Assembly (NCBI GenBank): GCA_946188395.1 | Contig: CAMHUU010000007.1 | Coordinates: 1-64,000 of the forward strand | Source: an uncultured Prevotellaceae bacterium | GTDB lineage: Bacteria > Bacteroidota > Bacteroidia > Bacteroidales > Bacteroidaceae | DNA length: 64,000 nucleotides | Direction: 5' to 3' | Shown: piece by piece, positions 26,544 to 34,415 of the stretch | Layout of the letters: each line of letters starts with the position of its first letter | Position numbering within the stretch: the first letter of the stretch is position 1 | Position numbers and translations under genes: made by a program | The notes under the pieces: model-generated | Seen by the model: only the letters and a program-made list of their open reading frames with translations | The model's database searches: none | Told to the model about the DNA's origin: nothing

Positions 26544-27680
26544 TCAGAATTCAGGCATGCTGGCGTTGTCCGTCGACTTGAGAGCCATGCATTCCATCTC
26601 GATGAGCCAGCCTGAGCGGCAAACGGGCGCATGGACGATGATGCGTGGCTTGTCGGGGAATCGCTCTTCATAAAGGCGGCGCACAACGTCGTAGTCGGCT
26701 AAGTCGCGCAGATAAACAATCATGACGGCGACATCGTCGTAGGATGTGTCGGCCTCGTGGAGTAGTGCCTCGACATTATCCCACATACGGTGGGTCTGGC
26801 GGACGATGTCCTTCGGATGCTCAATCTGTCCCTTGTTGTTAATGCTCGCGGTGCCGGAGATGATGACGTGACGGCGGTCGCGATAGTCGACATAGGTGCC
26901 ACGCTCGAAGCTGACGCCATAGTCGCTGGTGCGGTTCAGATGAGTGGGGGCGTATAGATAGTGTATCTGTTCCTTATTAATGCCGGCAATGGCGTAGTTG
27001 TCCATCTGCGTCATGACCTGTGCATCCTGAGCCCGCCCGCCAATGCCTGTGGAGGCGATGTAGTGGGTATCCTCGGTCAGTCCCTGGGTGAAGAATATCT
27101 TGTTGCGGGCGGCAACGACGCCACCGTAATTGACGTCGACATCGTTGACGAAGAGCCACGTTCGGATGCAGTTGTCGGCCAGCGTGCAGCCCTCCTGAGC
27201 GAGCTGCATGATATACTCGTTGAAGAGCAGGCGCGTCTGGTATTCCGAGTTCTGCGCGGTGTTGTGGGCACTGGCATTCCACAGATGTCGGAATGTGCCG
27301 TGACGGGCTTCGTAGAGTCCGCTGGGCAACAGACGGGTGCTGACGTTAGTCATCATGTAGACCCACAGACCAATCTTGCTACCGTCAAGGGGTGCCTGTC
27401 CGATGATGCTCTTGGCGCAGTCGCTGGTGTCGGCCAGCAGCACGTCATCAGCCTGATTGGCTACGTCGCTGAGAAAGTAGCGCTTCAGAACAGCGGTAGC
27501 TCCCTTAAGTTCCTGAGTCTTCAGCTGTTCGTAGCAGTCGAGCACGGCGTCGAGCTGTTGCTGGAAGCCACGTCCTTCAGCACGGGCATGTATCAGTACA
27601 TGATATTCGACGACTTCGCCCTGTCCCTGAAAGGAGAATATTTCGGCGTATGCGTTATCTTGTTTAAATAGCTTATTCAC
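26544..27680 (-). CDS. Rid-family (YjgF-like) protein with extended N-terminal domain
   Basis: 378 residues, with a GTG start (MNKLFKQDNAYAEIF). The C-terminal third (about 280-370) reads like a RidA/chorismatase-type domain: GQIEHPKDIVRQTHRMWDNVEALLHEA, DDVAVMIVYLRDLADYDVVRRLYEERFPDKPRIIVHAP and GWLIEMECMAL; the Arg after KP and the Glu of IEME match the RidA catalytic positions. The N-terminal region (about 1-250) has a second, divergent Rid-like half (FNEYIMQLAQEGCTLADNCIRTWLFVNDVDVNYGGVVAARN), as in chorismatase-related enzymes. RidA proteins hydrolyse reactive enamines/imines; the exact substrate is unknown. It follows the MFS gene by 11 nt. Confidence 0.8.
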   Translation of the reverse strand: MNKLFKQDNAYAEIFSFQGQGEVVEYHVLIHARAEGRGFQQQLDAVLDCYEQLKTQELKGATAVLKRYFLSDVANQADDVLLADTSDCAKSIIGQAPLDGSKIGLWVYMMTNVSTRLLPSGLYEARHGTFRHLWNASAHNTAQNSEYQTRLLFNEYIMQLAQEGCTLADNCIRTWLFVNDVDVNYGGVVAARNKIFFTQGLTEDTHYIASTGIGGRAQDAQVMTQMDNYAIAGINKEQIHYLYAPTHLNRTSDYGVSFERGTYVDYRDRRHVIISGTASINNKGQIEHPKDIVRQTHRMWDNVEALLHEADTSYDDVAVMIVYLRDLADYDVVRRLYEERFPDKPRIIVHAPVCRSGWLIEMECMALKSTDNASMPEF

Positions 27681-27691
27681 TTGAGTATGGA

Positions 27692-29314
27692 TTATTCTTT
27701 GATGTTAGGTTCTTCGAGTCCGATGCCCTTCTTCTTATCGACGGCTTTCAGTACGAAGCCAAGCAGCAGAGCTGCTACGCCGAGGCTGGCCAGCATGATG
27801 AGCGGGGCGGTATAGTCGAACTTAGTGGGGTCGGTGACTCCGGGGTTGGTGGCGTCGAGCACCTTGCCGATAAGCAACGGGAACAGCCACAGACCGATGT
27901 TCTGAATCCAGAAGATAAGTGCATAGGCCGAACCGATGACCTTCGCGTCGACGAGCTTGGGCACTGAGGGCCACAGCGAGGCGGGTACGAGCGAGAAGGA
28001 ACTGCCCAGTACGAGGATGGTGGCGTAGGCAATGATGATTCCACCAACGGCTGAATCCTTGAAGAGTGGTAGGATGAAAGCGAACGTCAGGTGGCAGGCG
28101 ATAAGCAACAGCGAGCCCAGGATGAGCATGGTGGCTGCCTTGCCTTTATGGTCGACATAGGAACCGAGAATCGGGGTGATGAGTACGGCCAGCAGGGGGA
28201 ACACGGCGAAGATGGACTCTGCCGACTGGCGCATGTAGCCCATATAGCAATAGGTGATGAGGGCGACAATGCTAATGGCGAGCATGCCATACTGGCGACT
28301 TTTCTGCTTCTGGAAGTTGCTGGCGAAGCCGAAGCCGGCTACGAGCAGCATGATGATGTACTGGATGATGGTGACGCTGCTGGATGCCCAGAAGGAATCC
28401 TGTGCAGGCTCGGTGAGCGTGAGGTTACACTGCAGCATGTTGACGGCATACTTCTGGAAGGGGAAGATGGCCGAATAGTAGAGCACGCAGAGCAGAGCTA
28501 CGAGCCAGAAACCGCTGGAGGTGAGAATCTGTCCGAGGTCGCTGATCTTGAAGGGATCGTCTTTCTCTTCGGCCTCGCCAGTCTGGCAGTCGAGCTTCTT
28601 ATCCATGAAGAAATAGACGATGGTCATGATGAGTGCGATGCACATCAGTACGACACCAAAGGCCACGGAACGGCTGACGCTGATGCTACCGCCGAGCTTA
28701 GCAAAGAACGGTGAGAAGATCATGCATGTGGCGACACCTAGACGGGCGAGTGCCATTTCGGAACCCATGGCCAGCGCCATCTCGCGGCCCTTGAACCACT
28801 TGACGATACCACGGCTGACGGTAATTCCTGCCATTTCGCAGCCGCAGCCGAAAATCATGAATCCGCAGGCGGCGAATTTAGCCGAGGCGGGCATGCCCTG
28901 ATAGAAAGGCGATACACCTAACTCGTCGAAAACGGGGATGTAGTTCAGATTCTCGGTGAACCATGTCTCGAGTGAGGTGCCCATGAATGACTCGCTGACG
29001 GCATACCACTTGATGATGGCCCCCACGAGCATCACGGCTGCCGAGAGGACGGCGGTGAAGCGGACACCCATCTTGTCGAGGATGATGCCGGCGAAGATGA
29101 GGAAGAACACGAATACGTTGAGGAATACCTCGGAGCCCTGCATGGTGCCAAATGCCGTTGAGTCCCAGCCGCGGGTCTCTTGCATCAGGTCCTTGATGGG
29201 CGAGAGAATGTCCATGAAAATGTAGCTGCAGAACATCGCTAAAGCGAGGAGCAGCAGCGCGGTCCACCGCATGCCGGCAGAGTCGCGAAGCGTTTTTTGA
29301 ATTGCTTGAGTCAT
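27692..29314 (-). CDS. Major facilitator superfamily transporter
   Basis: 540 residues with about 12 transmembrane helices and one cytoplasmic loop after helix 6 (MDKKLDCQTGEAEEKDDPFKISD). MFS features include FAGIILDKMGVRFTAV in loop 2-3 and SYVDHKGKAATMLILGSLLLIA in loop 8-9. The overall pattern resembles the MFSD1-like/oxalate-formate-like permeases of Bacteroidota. It sits between the S9 peptidase (upstream) and Rid-like gene (downstream), so a peptide or amino-acid related substrate is possible but unproven. Confidence 0.88.
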   Translation of the reverse strand: MTQAIQKTLRDSAGMRWTALLLLALAMFCSYIFMDILSPIKDLMQETRGWDSTAFGTMQGSEVFLNVFVFFLIFAGIILDKMGVRFTAVLSAAVMLVGAIIKWYAVSESFMGTSLETWFTENLNYIPVFDELGVSPFYQGMPASAKFAACGFMIFGCGCEMAGITVSRGIVKWFKGREMALAMGSEMALARLGVATCMIFSPFFAKLGGSISVSRSVAFGVVLMCIALIMTIVYFFMDKKLDCQTGEAEEKDDPFKISDLGQILTSSGFWLVALLCVLYYSAIFPFQKYAVNMLQCNLTLTEPAQDSFWASSSVTIIQYIIMLLVAGFGFASNFQKQKSRQYGMLAISIVALITYCYMGYMRQSAESIFAVFPLLAVLITPILGSYVDHKGKAATMLILGSLLLIACHLTFAFILPLFKDSAVGGIIIAYATILVLGSSFSLVPASLWPSVPKLVDAKVIGSAYALIFWIQNIGLWLFPLLIGKVLDATNPGVTDPTKFDYTAPLIMLASLGVAALLLGFVLKAVDKKKGIGLEEPNIKE

Positions 29315-29327
29315 TATTTTATTCTTT

Positions 29328-29362
29328 TGTTATTTCGGTATTACGTTATAACGCTATAATGG
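29328..29362. repeat. Degenerate CGTTATT-type tandem repeat spacer (copy 2)
   Basis: GTTATTTC / GGTATTA / CGTTATAA / CGCTATAA units in the 68-bp gap between the S9 peptidase and MFS genes; same family as at 16487 and 41582. Confidence 0.65.
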
Positions 29363-29382
29363 GATTTAGTGATTTCGAATTG

Positions 29383-31584
29383 TTATTTCAGCCAGCGGTC
29401 GAGCCAGTCGAAGAAGGTGCGCTGCCACAGTACGCCGTTCTGGGGTTTCAAGACCCAGTGGTTCTCGTCGGGGAATACGAGGAACTCGGCGGGAATACCC
29501 TTCATGCGGGCGGCATTGAAGGCCTGCATGCCCTGGGTGTAGTTAATGCGGTAGTCCTTCTCGCCATGGATGCAAAGAATGGGGGTGTCCCACTTCTCGA
29601 CCATCTTATGTGGTGAGTCATGGTAGGTCTGCTTGGCTCGCGGCATTTGGGGACGATGCCAGTAGGCTTCGTCGTACTCCCAGTTGGAGAACCAATTCTC
29701 TTCCGTTTCCAGATACATGGCTGCCAGGTTGAATGCACCATCGTGGGCGATGAACGCCTTGAAGCGCTTCTCGTGGATACCAGCGAGATAGTAGACGGAG
29801 AATCCACCAAACGAGGCACCGACGGCGCCCAGACGATCACGGTCGACGAAGGGCAGCGAGTCGGCAGCAAAGTCGATGGCTGCTAGATAGTCTTGCATAC
29901 ATTGTCCCGTCCAGTCACCTGAGATTTCTTCCTTCCACTCTTGTCCGAAACCGGGCAGTCCGTGACGGTTAGGAGCCACGACGACATATCCGTTGGCGGC
30001 CATCATCTGGAAGTTCCAGCGGTAAGACCAGAACTGCGATACAGGACTCTGCGGTCCACCCTCGCAGAAGAGCAGGGTGGGGTATTTCTTGCCTTCCTCG
30101 TAGTTGGCAGGCAGCATGACCCAGACGAGCTCTTTCTTGCCGTCGGTAGTAGGTACCCAGTATTGCTGCATCTTGCCGAAGGAGAGCTGTGAGAGGATGT
30201 GGTCGTTCTCGTGGGTGAGCTGAAGGATGTCTGCGGCAGAACCGCTGGCCACACGCTTTTTCGTATATGGAGTGACGAGGAAGATGTCGGTGGGGTGACT
30301 CAGGCTCTGGCGGGTAGCCAAGATCTGCTGGCCGTTGTTGGCCATCTGCAAACCGGTCCAGTCGTCCCAGGTCTCGGTGAGCTGTGTGACTTCGCCCTTC
30401 TGGCTGGCGGCGTACATGTTGCAGCAGCCGTGCCAAACGCTGAGGAAATAGAACTGCGGGTCGGAAGCTTTTACCTTCTTGCCGCTGACAGGGGCCCAGC
30501 AGAAGGCCTCGACGTCGCTCTGCCAGTTGAGATAGCGCTTGGTGCCGGTGGCTAGGTGATAGATGCACAGACGGTTGAGGTCGGCCTCATACCCATCGCG
30601 CTCCATCGAGAGCCAGGCAATATATTGTCCGTCGGGCGAGAACTGCGGGTTCTGGTCGTAGCCGACGTTGTTCTTCAGATTCTCAGGGGCATTGACAGCC
30701 TGGATGGCCAGCGTCCGCGTGGGGTCGACCTTCGGGGCGACATAATCGGCAGGCTTGCACAGATTCTTCGTTGTACGTGTTGTGAGATCGTACAGGTAAA
30801 TATCGGAGTCGGTCGAGATGGAATACTCCAATCCTGTCTTCTTGCGACAGGTGTAGGCAATGGTCTTCGAGTCGGGGCTCCAAGCTAACTGCTCGATGCC
30901 ACCGAAGGGCTCCATGGGGCATTCGTAGGGTTCACCATCGAGGATGTCGGTCATGTCAGAACCGATGGTAAAGCCATCTGTCACCGAACAGATAAACGGA
31001 TGCTGGATGCTCTCGACATAGTGGTCCCAATGGCGGTACATGAGGTCGGTGACACGACGGCCAGTAGCTTTAGGCAGGTCGCTGGGGTTCTCCTTGATGA
31101 CCTCGTGGAAGGGAATGCTTTTGAGGATAATAACCTGTTGGCGATTGGGCGAAAACTTAAAGCCCTCGACTTGGCCGTCGGTCTTCGACAGCTGCTTGCG
31201 GTCTGTGCCGTCGGTCTTCATGCTCCAGATTTCACCACCGCTGATGAAGGCGATGGTCTCGTTATCGATCCAAGTGGGATCGGACTCGCTTTTCTGGCTG
31301 GTGCTTAACTGCTTGTTGTCGCTGCCGTCGGCATTCATTACACAGATGACCTGGCGGCTCTTGTTGGCCTTTACACTATAGTAGCCTACTTGATAGGCTA
31401 CCTTGCTGCCATCGGGCGAAGCCTCTGTGGCACCGATGCGCCCCATAGCCCACAGGGCCTCAGGCGTCATCATGCGACTGCCTAATTTGATGTTACTCTT
31501 TCCTATCACGTCGTTCTCTGATGCCTTAATGGTAACGGGCACTGCCAATAGCAGTACCGTCACGAAAGTCAATATTTTTCTCAT
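29383..31584 (-). CDS. Secreted S9 family prolyl-oligopeptidase-type peptidase
   Basis: 733 residues from the ATG giving MRKILTFVTVLLLAVPVTIKA, a signal peptide; an upstream in-frame ATG lies beyond the promoter box. N-terminal beta-propeller (about 50-440) with TolB-like blades (GSKVAYQVGYYSV, FKFSPNRQQVIIL, QLAWSPDSKTIAYTCR, QFSPDGQYIAWLSM). C-terminal alpha/beta-hydrolase (about 470-733) with nucleophile GAVGASFGGFSVYYLAG, acid HGEKDYRIN and catalytic His DENHWVL. This is the DPP/acylaminoacyl-peptidase group (S9C-like), releasing dipeptides or acyl amino acids from oligopeptides in the periplasm. Fits a peptide-fermenting lifestyle together with the POT transporter. Confidence 0.92.
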   Translation of the reverse strand: MRKILTFVTVLLLAVPVTIKASENDVIGKSNIKLGSRMMTPEALWAMGRIGATEASPDGSKVAYQVGYYSVKANKSRQVICVMNADGSDNKQLSTSQKSESDPTWIDNETIAFISGGEIWSMKTDGTDRKQLSKTDGQVEGFKFSPNRQQVIILKSIPFHEVIKENPSDLPKATGRRVTDLMYRHWDHYVESIQHPFICSVTDGFTIGSDMTDILDGEPYECPMEPFGGIEQLAWSPDSKTIAYTCRKKTGLEYSISTDSDIYLYDLTTRTTKNLCKPADYVAPKVDPTRTLAIQAVNAPENLKNNVGYDQNPQFSPDGQYIAWLSMERDGYEADLNRLCIYHLATGTKRYLNWQSDVEAFCWAPVSGKKVKASDPQFYFLSVWHGCCNMYAASQKGEVTQLTETWDDWTGLQMANNGQQILATRQSLSHPTDIFLVTPYTKKRVASGSAADILQLTHENDHILSQLSFGKMQQYWVPTTDGKKELVWVMLPANYEEGKKYPTLLFCEGGPQSPVSQFWSYRWNFQMMAANGYVVVAPNRHGLPGFGQEWKEEISGDWTGQCMQDYLAAIDFAADSLPFVDRDRLGAVGASFGGFSVYYLAGIHEKRFKAFIAHDGAFNLAAMYLETEENWFSNWEYDEAYWHRPQMPRAKQTYHDSPHKMVEKWDTPILCIHGEKDYRINYTQGMQAFNAARMKGIPAEFLVFPDENHWVLKPQNGVLWQRTFFDWLDRWLK

Positions 31585-31603
31585 AATTATCGATAATTTG
31601 CGT

Positions 31604-31612
31604 GCAAAGGTA
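31604..31612 (-). promoter_or_regulatory. -7 box of the S9 peptidase promoter
   Basis: TACCTTTGC on the minus strand, 19 nt before the ATG; selects the downstream start codon. Confidence 0.6.
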
Positions 31613-31654
31613 CAAAAAATCTGAAACTTATGCATGAAAACTTAAAAGTTTTTG

Positions 31655-31663
31655 TATCTTTGC
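31655..31663 (+). promoter_or_regulatory. -7 box of the TPR/PP2C lipoprotein gene
   Basis: TATCTTTGC, about 30 nt before the ATG, divergent from the S9 peptidase promoter with 42 bp between the boxes. Confidence 0.6.
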
Positions 31664-31693
31664 AACGAAAATGTGACAATAAGTCAGATAATT

Positions 31694-33745
31694 ATGAATA
31701 AGTCAAGGCTTTTTCGTGTCGTTATAGTACTTCTTTTGGAGGCGATGTGCCTGTCGTCGTGCCGGTATGCCCGTCAGCGTGAGATTCGTGCCAGCCGTGC
31801 TGACAGCGTGATTTTTGCGGTAGGCGTTACGATGGATTATGAACGCATGCGTGTCGTGGTAGACAGTTTTGAAATGGAAGGCGACATCTCGGCACTGAAT
31901 GCAAACCGCTGGCGTGGCGTGTCGTACTACCGACAGGGCCAGTACCGCATGGCGGAAATCTGCTATCGTAAGGCGCTGGACAATGAAGTAAAGAACGATC
32001 TCGACCAGCTGAGCTATAACAAGGTAGCGCGCCGCCTGTCGGAACTGCTATTGGTGAAGGGCGACTATGAAGGTGCTCTACAAATAGCTATTCCTGCCGT
32101 CAAGAAGATGGAACAGACGGGCATCGGCTCGGATATTGACTACGCCATACTTCTGAATAATATCGGCTGCTGTCAGCTGAATTTGGGACAGGACAAAGAA
32201 GCCAACGAGAGTTTTATTACTGCTCGCGGACACTATGCTAACCGCTGGCAGTCCGACACGACGAGTCGCGGATTCCAAGAGGCTGTGATAGGAACGGTTT
32301 ATACCAGCCAGGCCTATATCAATACCCGACGTTATGCGGAGTCCATTTACTGGATAGACCGTACGGAAATGCTGTTGAATAAGTATCGTCAGCGTTCGGA
32401 TGCTCGCACGGAGTATTTTGATGAGTATCAAGGCCGTATAGAGATTATGCGAGCTGTTGCTTTAAGTAAGTTGGGCAAGAAAGAAGAGGCCGCTGCGGCC
32501 TATGAACGCTTCCAGAAGACAAACTATGCCGAAACGCCTGCCGGACGTATTAATGCCAACGACTATCTGACAGTTGCCGAGCGCTATCATGAGGCAGCGT
32601 ATAATTATCGTTTCCTCGATCAAGCGCTGAACGACTGGGGCATGGAGTTGTCGCTCGATGCGCTGCAACTCTACCGGTTGCCCAAGTATCATGCCAACGA
32701 AAAGGCGGGACGATTTGATTCCGCTCGTGTGGAAGGCATGCGTATTCTGTCGATGCTCGATTCAGCTATTACTGGACAGAAGATTAGTGCTATTGCCGAA
32801 CTGGCTACCATCTACGACATGCAGGGCAAGGAAGCCGAAATTGCCCAAAAGGAGATGGACCTGACGAAACAGCGATTGTTGGCAACTGGTGTTGCCTTAT
32901 GCTTGCTGACAACGTTTTTCGTTATTTTCACACTTCATCGGCGCAAAGCCACTCACCGTTTGCAAGATGCCCATAGCAAGCTGAAAGAGGCTTACGACCA
33001 ATTGGAGGAGACGACGCAAATTAAGGAGCGCATTCAAAGTGAGTTGCGCATTGCCCGTGATATCCAAATGTCGATGGTGCCTAATGTCTTCCCAGACCGA
33101 GAGAATATCGACATGTATGCCGCCATGACGCCCGCCAAGGAAATCGGCGGCGACTTGTATGGCTATCAGCTGTTGGGCGACGATCTCTATTTCTGTCTGG
33201 GCGACGTGGCAGGCAAGGGCGTGCCAGCCTCGCTGTTTATGGCCCAGGCGAACCGCATGTTCCGAACACTTGGGTCAGAACATATGAAACCTGCCGATAT
33301 TGCCACGCGTATGAATAATGCGTTGACGGAGAATAACGATCAGGGCATGTTTGTCACGATGTTTATGGGTCTGATTGACCTGAAGACGGGACGTATGGAC
33401 TATTGTAATGCCGGACATAACCCTCCCGTCATGGGCTATCCCCCTCAGTTCATGGAGGTTGAGTCGAATGCACCTATTGGCTTGTGGCCAGGGCTTGAGT
33501 ATGTCGGTGAAACGATTGAAAATATCAAGGGCATACCCCTGTTTCTCTATTCTGACGGACTTAACGAGGCTGAGAATAAGGAACAGGTCCAGTTTAGCGA
33601 CGAACGCATTCTCGAGATATTGAGCGACCAGTCGTTGGACAATGCGAAGAAGGTAATCTTGAAAATGATGGATGAGGTAAATAAACATCGTAATGGTGCG
33701 GAACCGAATGACGACCTGACGATGATGTGTTTGCGAATAGACTAA
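31694..33745 (+). CDS. TPR-containing SpoIIE/PP2C-type serine phosphatase, putative lipoprotein
   Basis: 683 residues from the ATG of MNKSRLFRVVIVLLLEAM, a lipoprotein signal with lipobox LSSC (Cys23). A helical TPR-like region (about 50-390; GQYRMAEICYRKALDNEVKNDL, ILLNNIGCCQLNLGQDKEA) is followed by one transmembrane helix (about 397-418, ATGVALCLLTTFFVIFTL), a coiled coil (about 420-455) and a SpoIIE phosphatase (about 460-683). Metal-binding Asp positions are intact: KEIGGDLYGY, CLGDVAGKGVPAS, YSDGLNEAEN and EPNDDLTMM. Inference: periplasmic TPR sensor, cytoplasmic phosphatase output, like RsbU-type partner switching, but no anti-sigma or antagonist gene is nearby. A bidirectional terminator follows. 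Confidence 0.88.
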   Translation: MNKSRLFRVVIVLLLEAMCLSSCRYARQREIRASRADSVIFAVGVTMDYERMRVVVDSFEMEGDISALNANRWRGVSYYRQGQYRMAEICYRKALDNEVKNDLDQLSYNKVARRLSELLLVKGDYEGALQIAIPAVKKMEQTGIGSDIDYAILLNNIGCCQLNLGQDKEANESFITARGHYANRWQSDTTSRGFQEAVIGTVYTSQAYINTRRYAESIYWIDRTEMLLNKYRQRSDARTEYFDEYQGRIEIMRAVALSKLGKKEEAAAAYERFQKTNYAETPAGRINANDYLTVAERYHEAAYNYRFLDQALNDWGMELSLDALQLYRLPKYHANEKAGRFDSARVEGMRILSMLDSAITGQKISAIAELATIYDMQGKEAEIAQKEMDLTKQRLLATGVALCLLTTFFVIFTLHRRKATHRLQDAHSKLKEAYDQLEETTQIKERIQSELRIARDIQMSMVPNVFPDRENIDMYAAMTPAKEIGGDLYGYQLLGDDLYFCLGDVAGKGVPASLFMAQANRMFRTLGSEHMKPADIATRMNNALTENNDQGMFVTMFMGLIDLKTGRMDYCNAGHNPPVMGYPPQFMEVESNAPIGLWPGLEYVGETIENIKGIPLFLYSDGLNEAENKEQVQFSDERILEILSDQSLDNAKKVILKMMDEVNKHRNGAEPNDDLTMMCLRID

Positions 33746-33748
33746 TAA

Positions 33749-33780
33749 AAGAAGTGACTTCTTTCCAGGAGTCACTTCTT
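33749..33780. terminator. Bidirectional terminator between convergent genes
   Basis: 11-bp perfect stem AAGAAGTGACT / AGTCACTTCTT with a 10-nt loop, A-rich on one side and T-rich on the other; serves both the PP2C gene (+) and the clpC/DUF4923 operon (-). Confidence 0.75.
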
Positions 33781-33800
33781 TGTATTGCTTTCTTTAAATC

Positions 33801-34415
33801 TTATTTCTTCATGTCGAAACCGAGGCGGATTCCGTCGTAGTTCTTGCTGAGGTCGCCCACCTTTTGAGCGGTTTGGTTTCCGCTGAGCGTTGCCAGTACC
33901 TGCAACACCTGCAGCAGTCTCTTCGACTCGAAAAGCAATGCGATGCCACCGTATTCGCGTTTGGCATAGCAGTTGACGCTGAGCAGCAACCCCTGCAGAG
34001 TCACCTTGGCCTGGGCTTCGTCGAAAGACCATGTGCCACTAAAGCTCTTGCCTGCGATGGTTGCCCTGAAGGTCTTGTCCTCGTTGAAGACGACGCTGGT
34101 GTTCTGCGCTGAGATTCCAGCCTGTTGGAAATAGGGCGTCAGTTCCTGTTCGATTTTAGTGGCAGCCACCTCACCACCAGCCTTAGCTAGCAGGTTCTCG
34201 CTAGTAAAGGCCACACCAGGGCCATTATATTTCCAAGTACCGATGAGTCCCTTTTCGGACACTTTGTCGAGTCCGATGACGCTGGTGAAGATGTTACCCA
34301 CGGTGCCTCCGCTTCCCATGGTTTGCAAGAATGTGCCGGCACCACAGGAAGAGATGGTTGCAACCATTAGGCCCAGCAGGCAGACGGAGGAAATAATTAA
34401 ATAGCTTTTTTTCAT
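33801..34415 (-). CDS. DUF4923 family lipoprotein
   Basis: 204 residues from the ATG of MKKSYLIISSVCLLGLMVATISSC, with a lipobox (TISSC). Body is a small beta-rich domain: GLIGTWKYNGPGVAFTSENLLAKAGG, VVFNEDKTFRATIAGKSFSGTWSF, matching the lipocalin-like 'TW.y..p..F' pattern of DUF4923, a Bacteroidota family of unknown function. The ATG overlaps the clpC stop codon (ATGA), so translation is coupled to clpC and it is the last gene of the operon. Confidence 0.85.
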   Translation of the reverse strand: MKKSYLIISSVCLLGLMVATISSCGAGTFLQTMGSGGTVGNIFTSVIGLDKVSEKGLIGTWKYNGPGVAFTSENLLAKAGGEVAATKIEQELTPYFQQAGISAQNTSVVFNEDKTFRATIAGKSFSGTWSFDEAQAKVTLQGLLLSVNCYAKREYGGIALLFESKRLLQVLQVLATLSGNQTAQKVGDLSKNYDGIRLGFDMKK

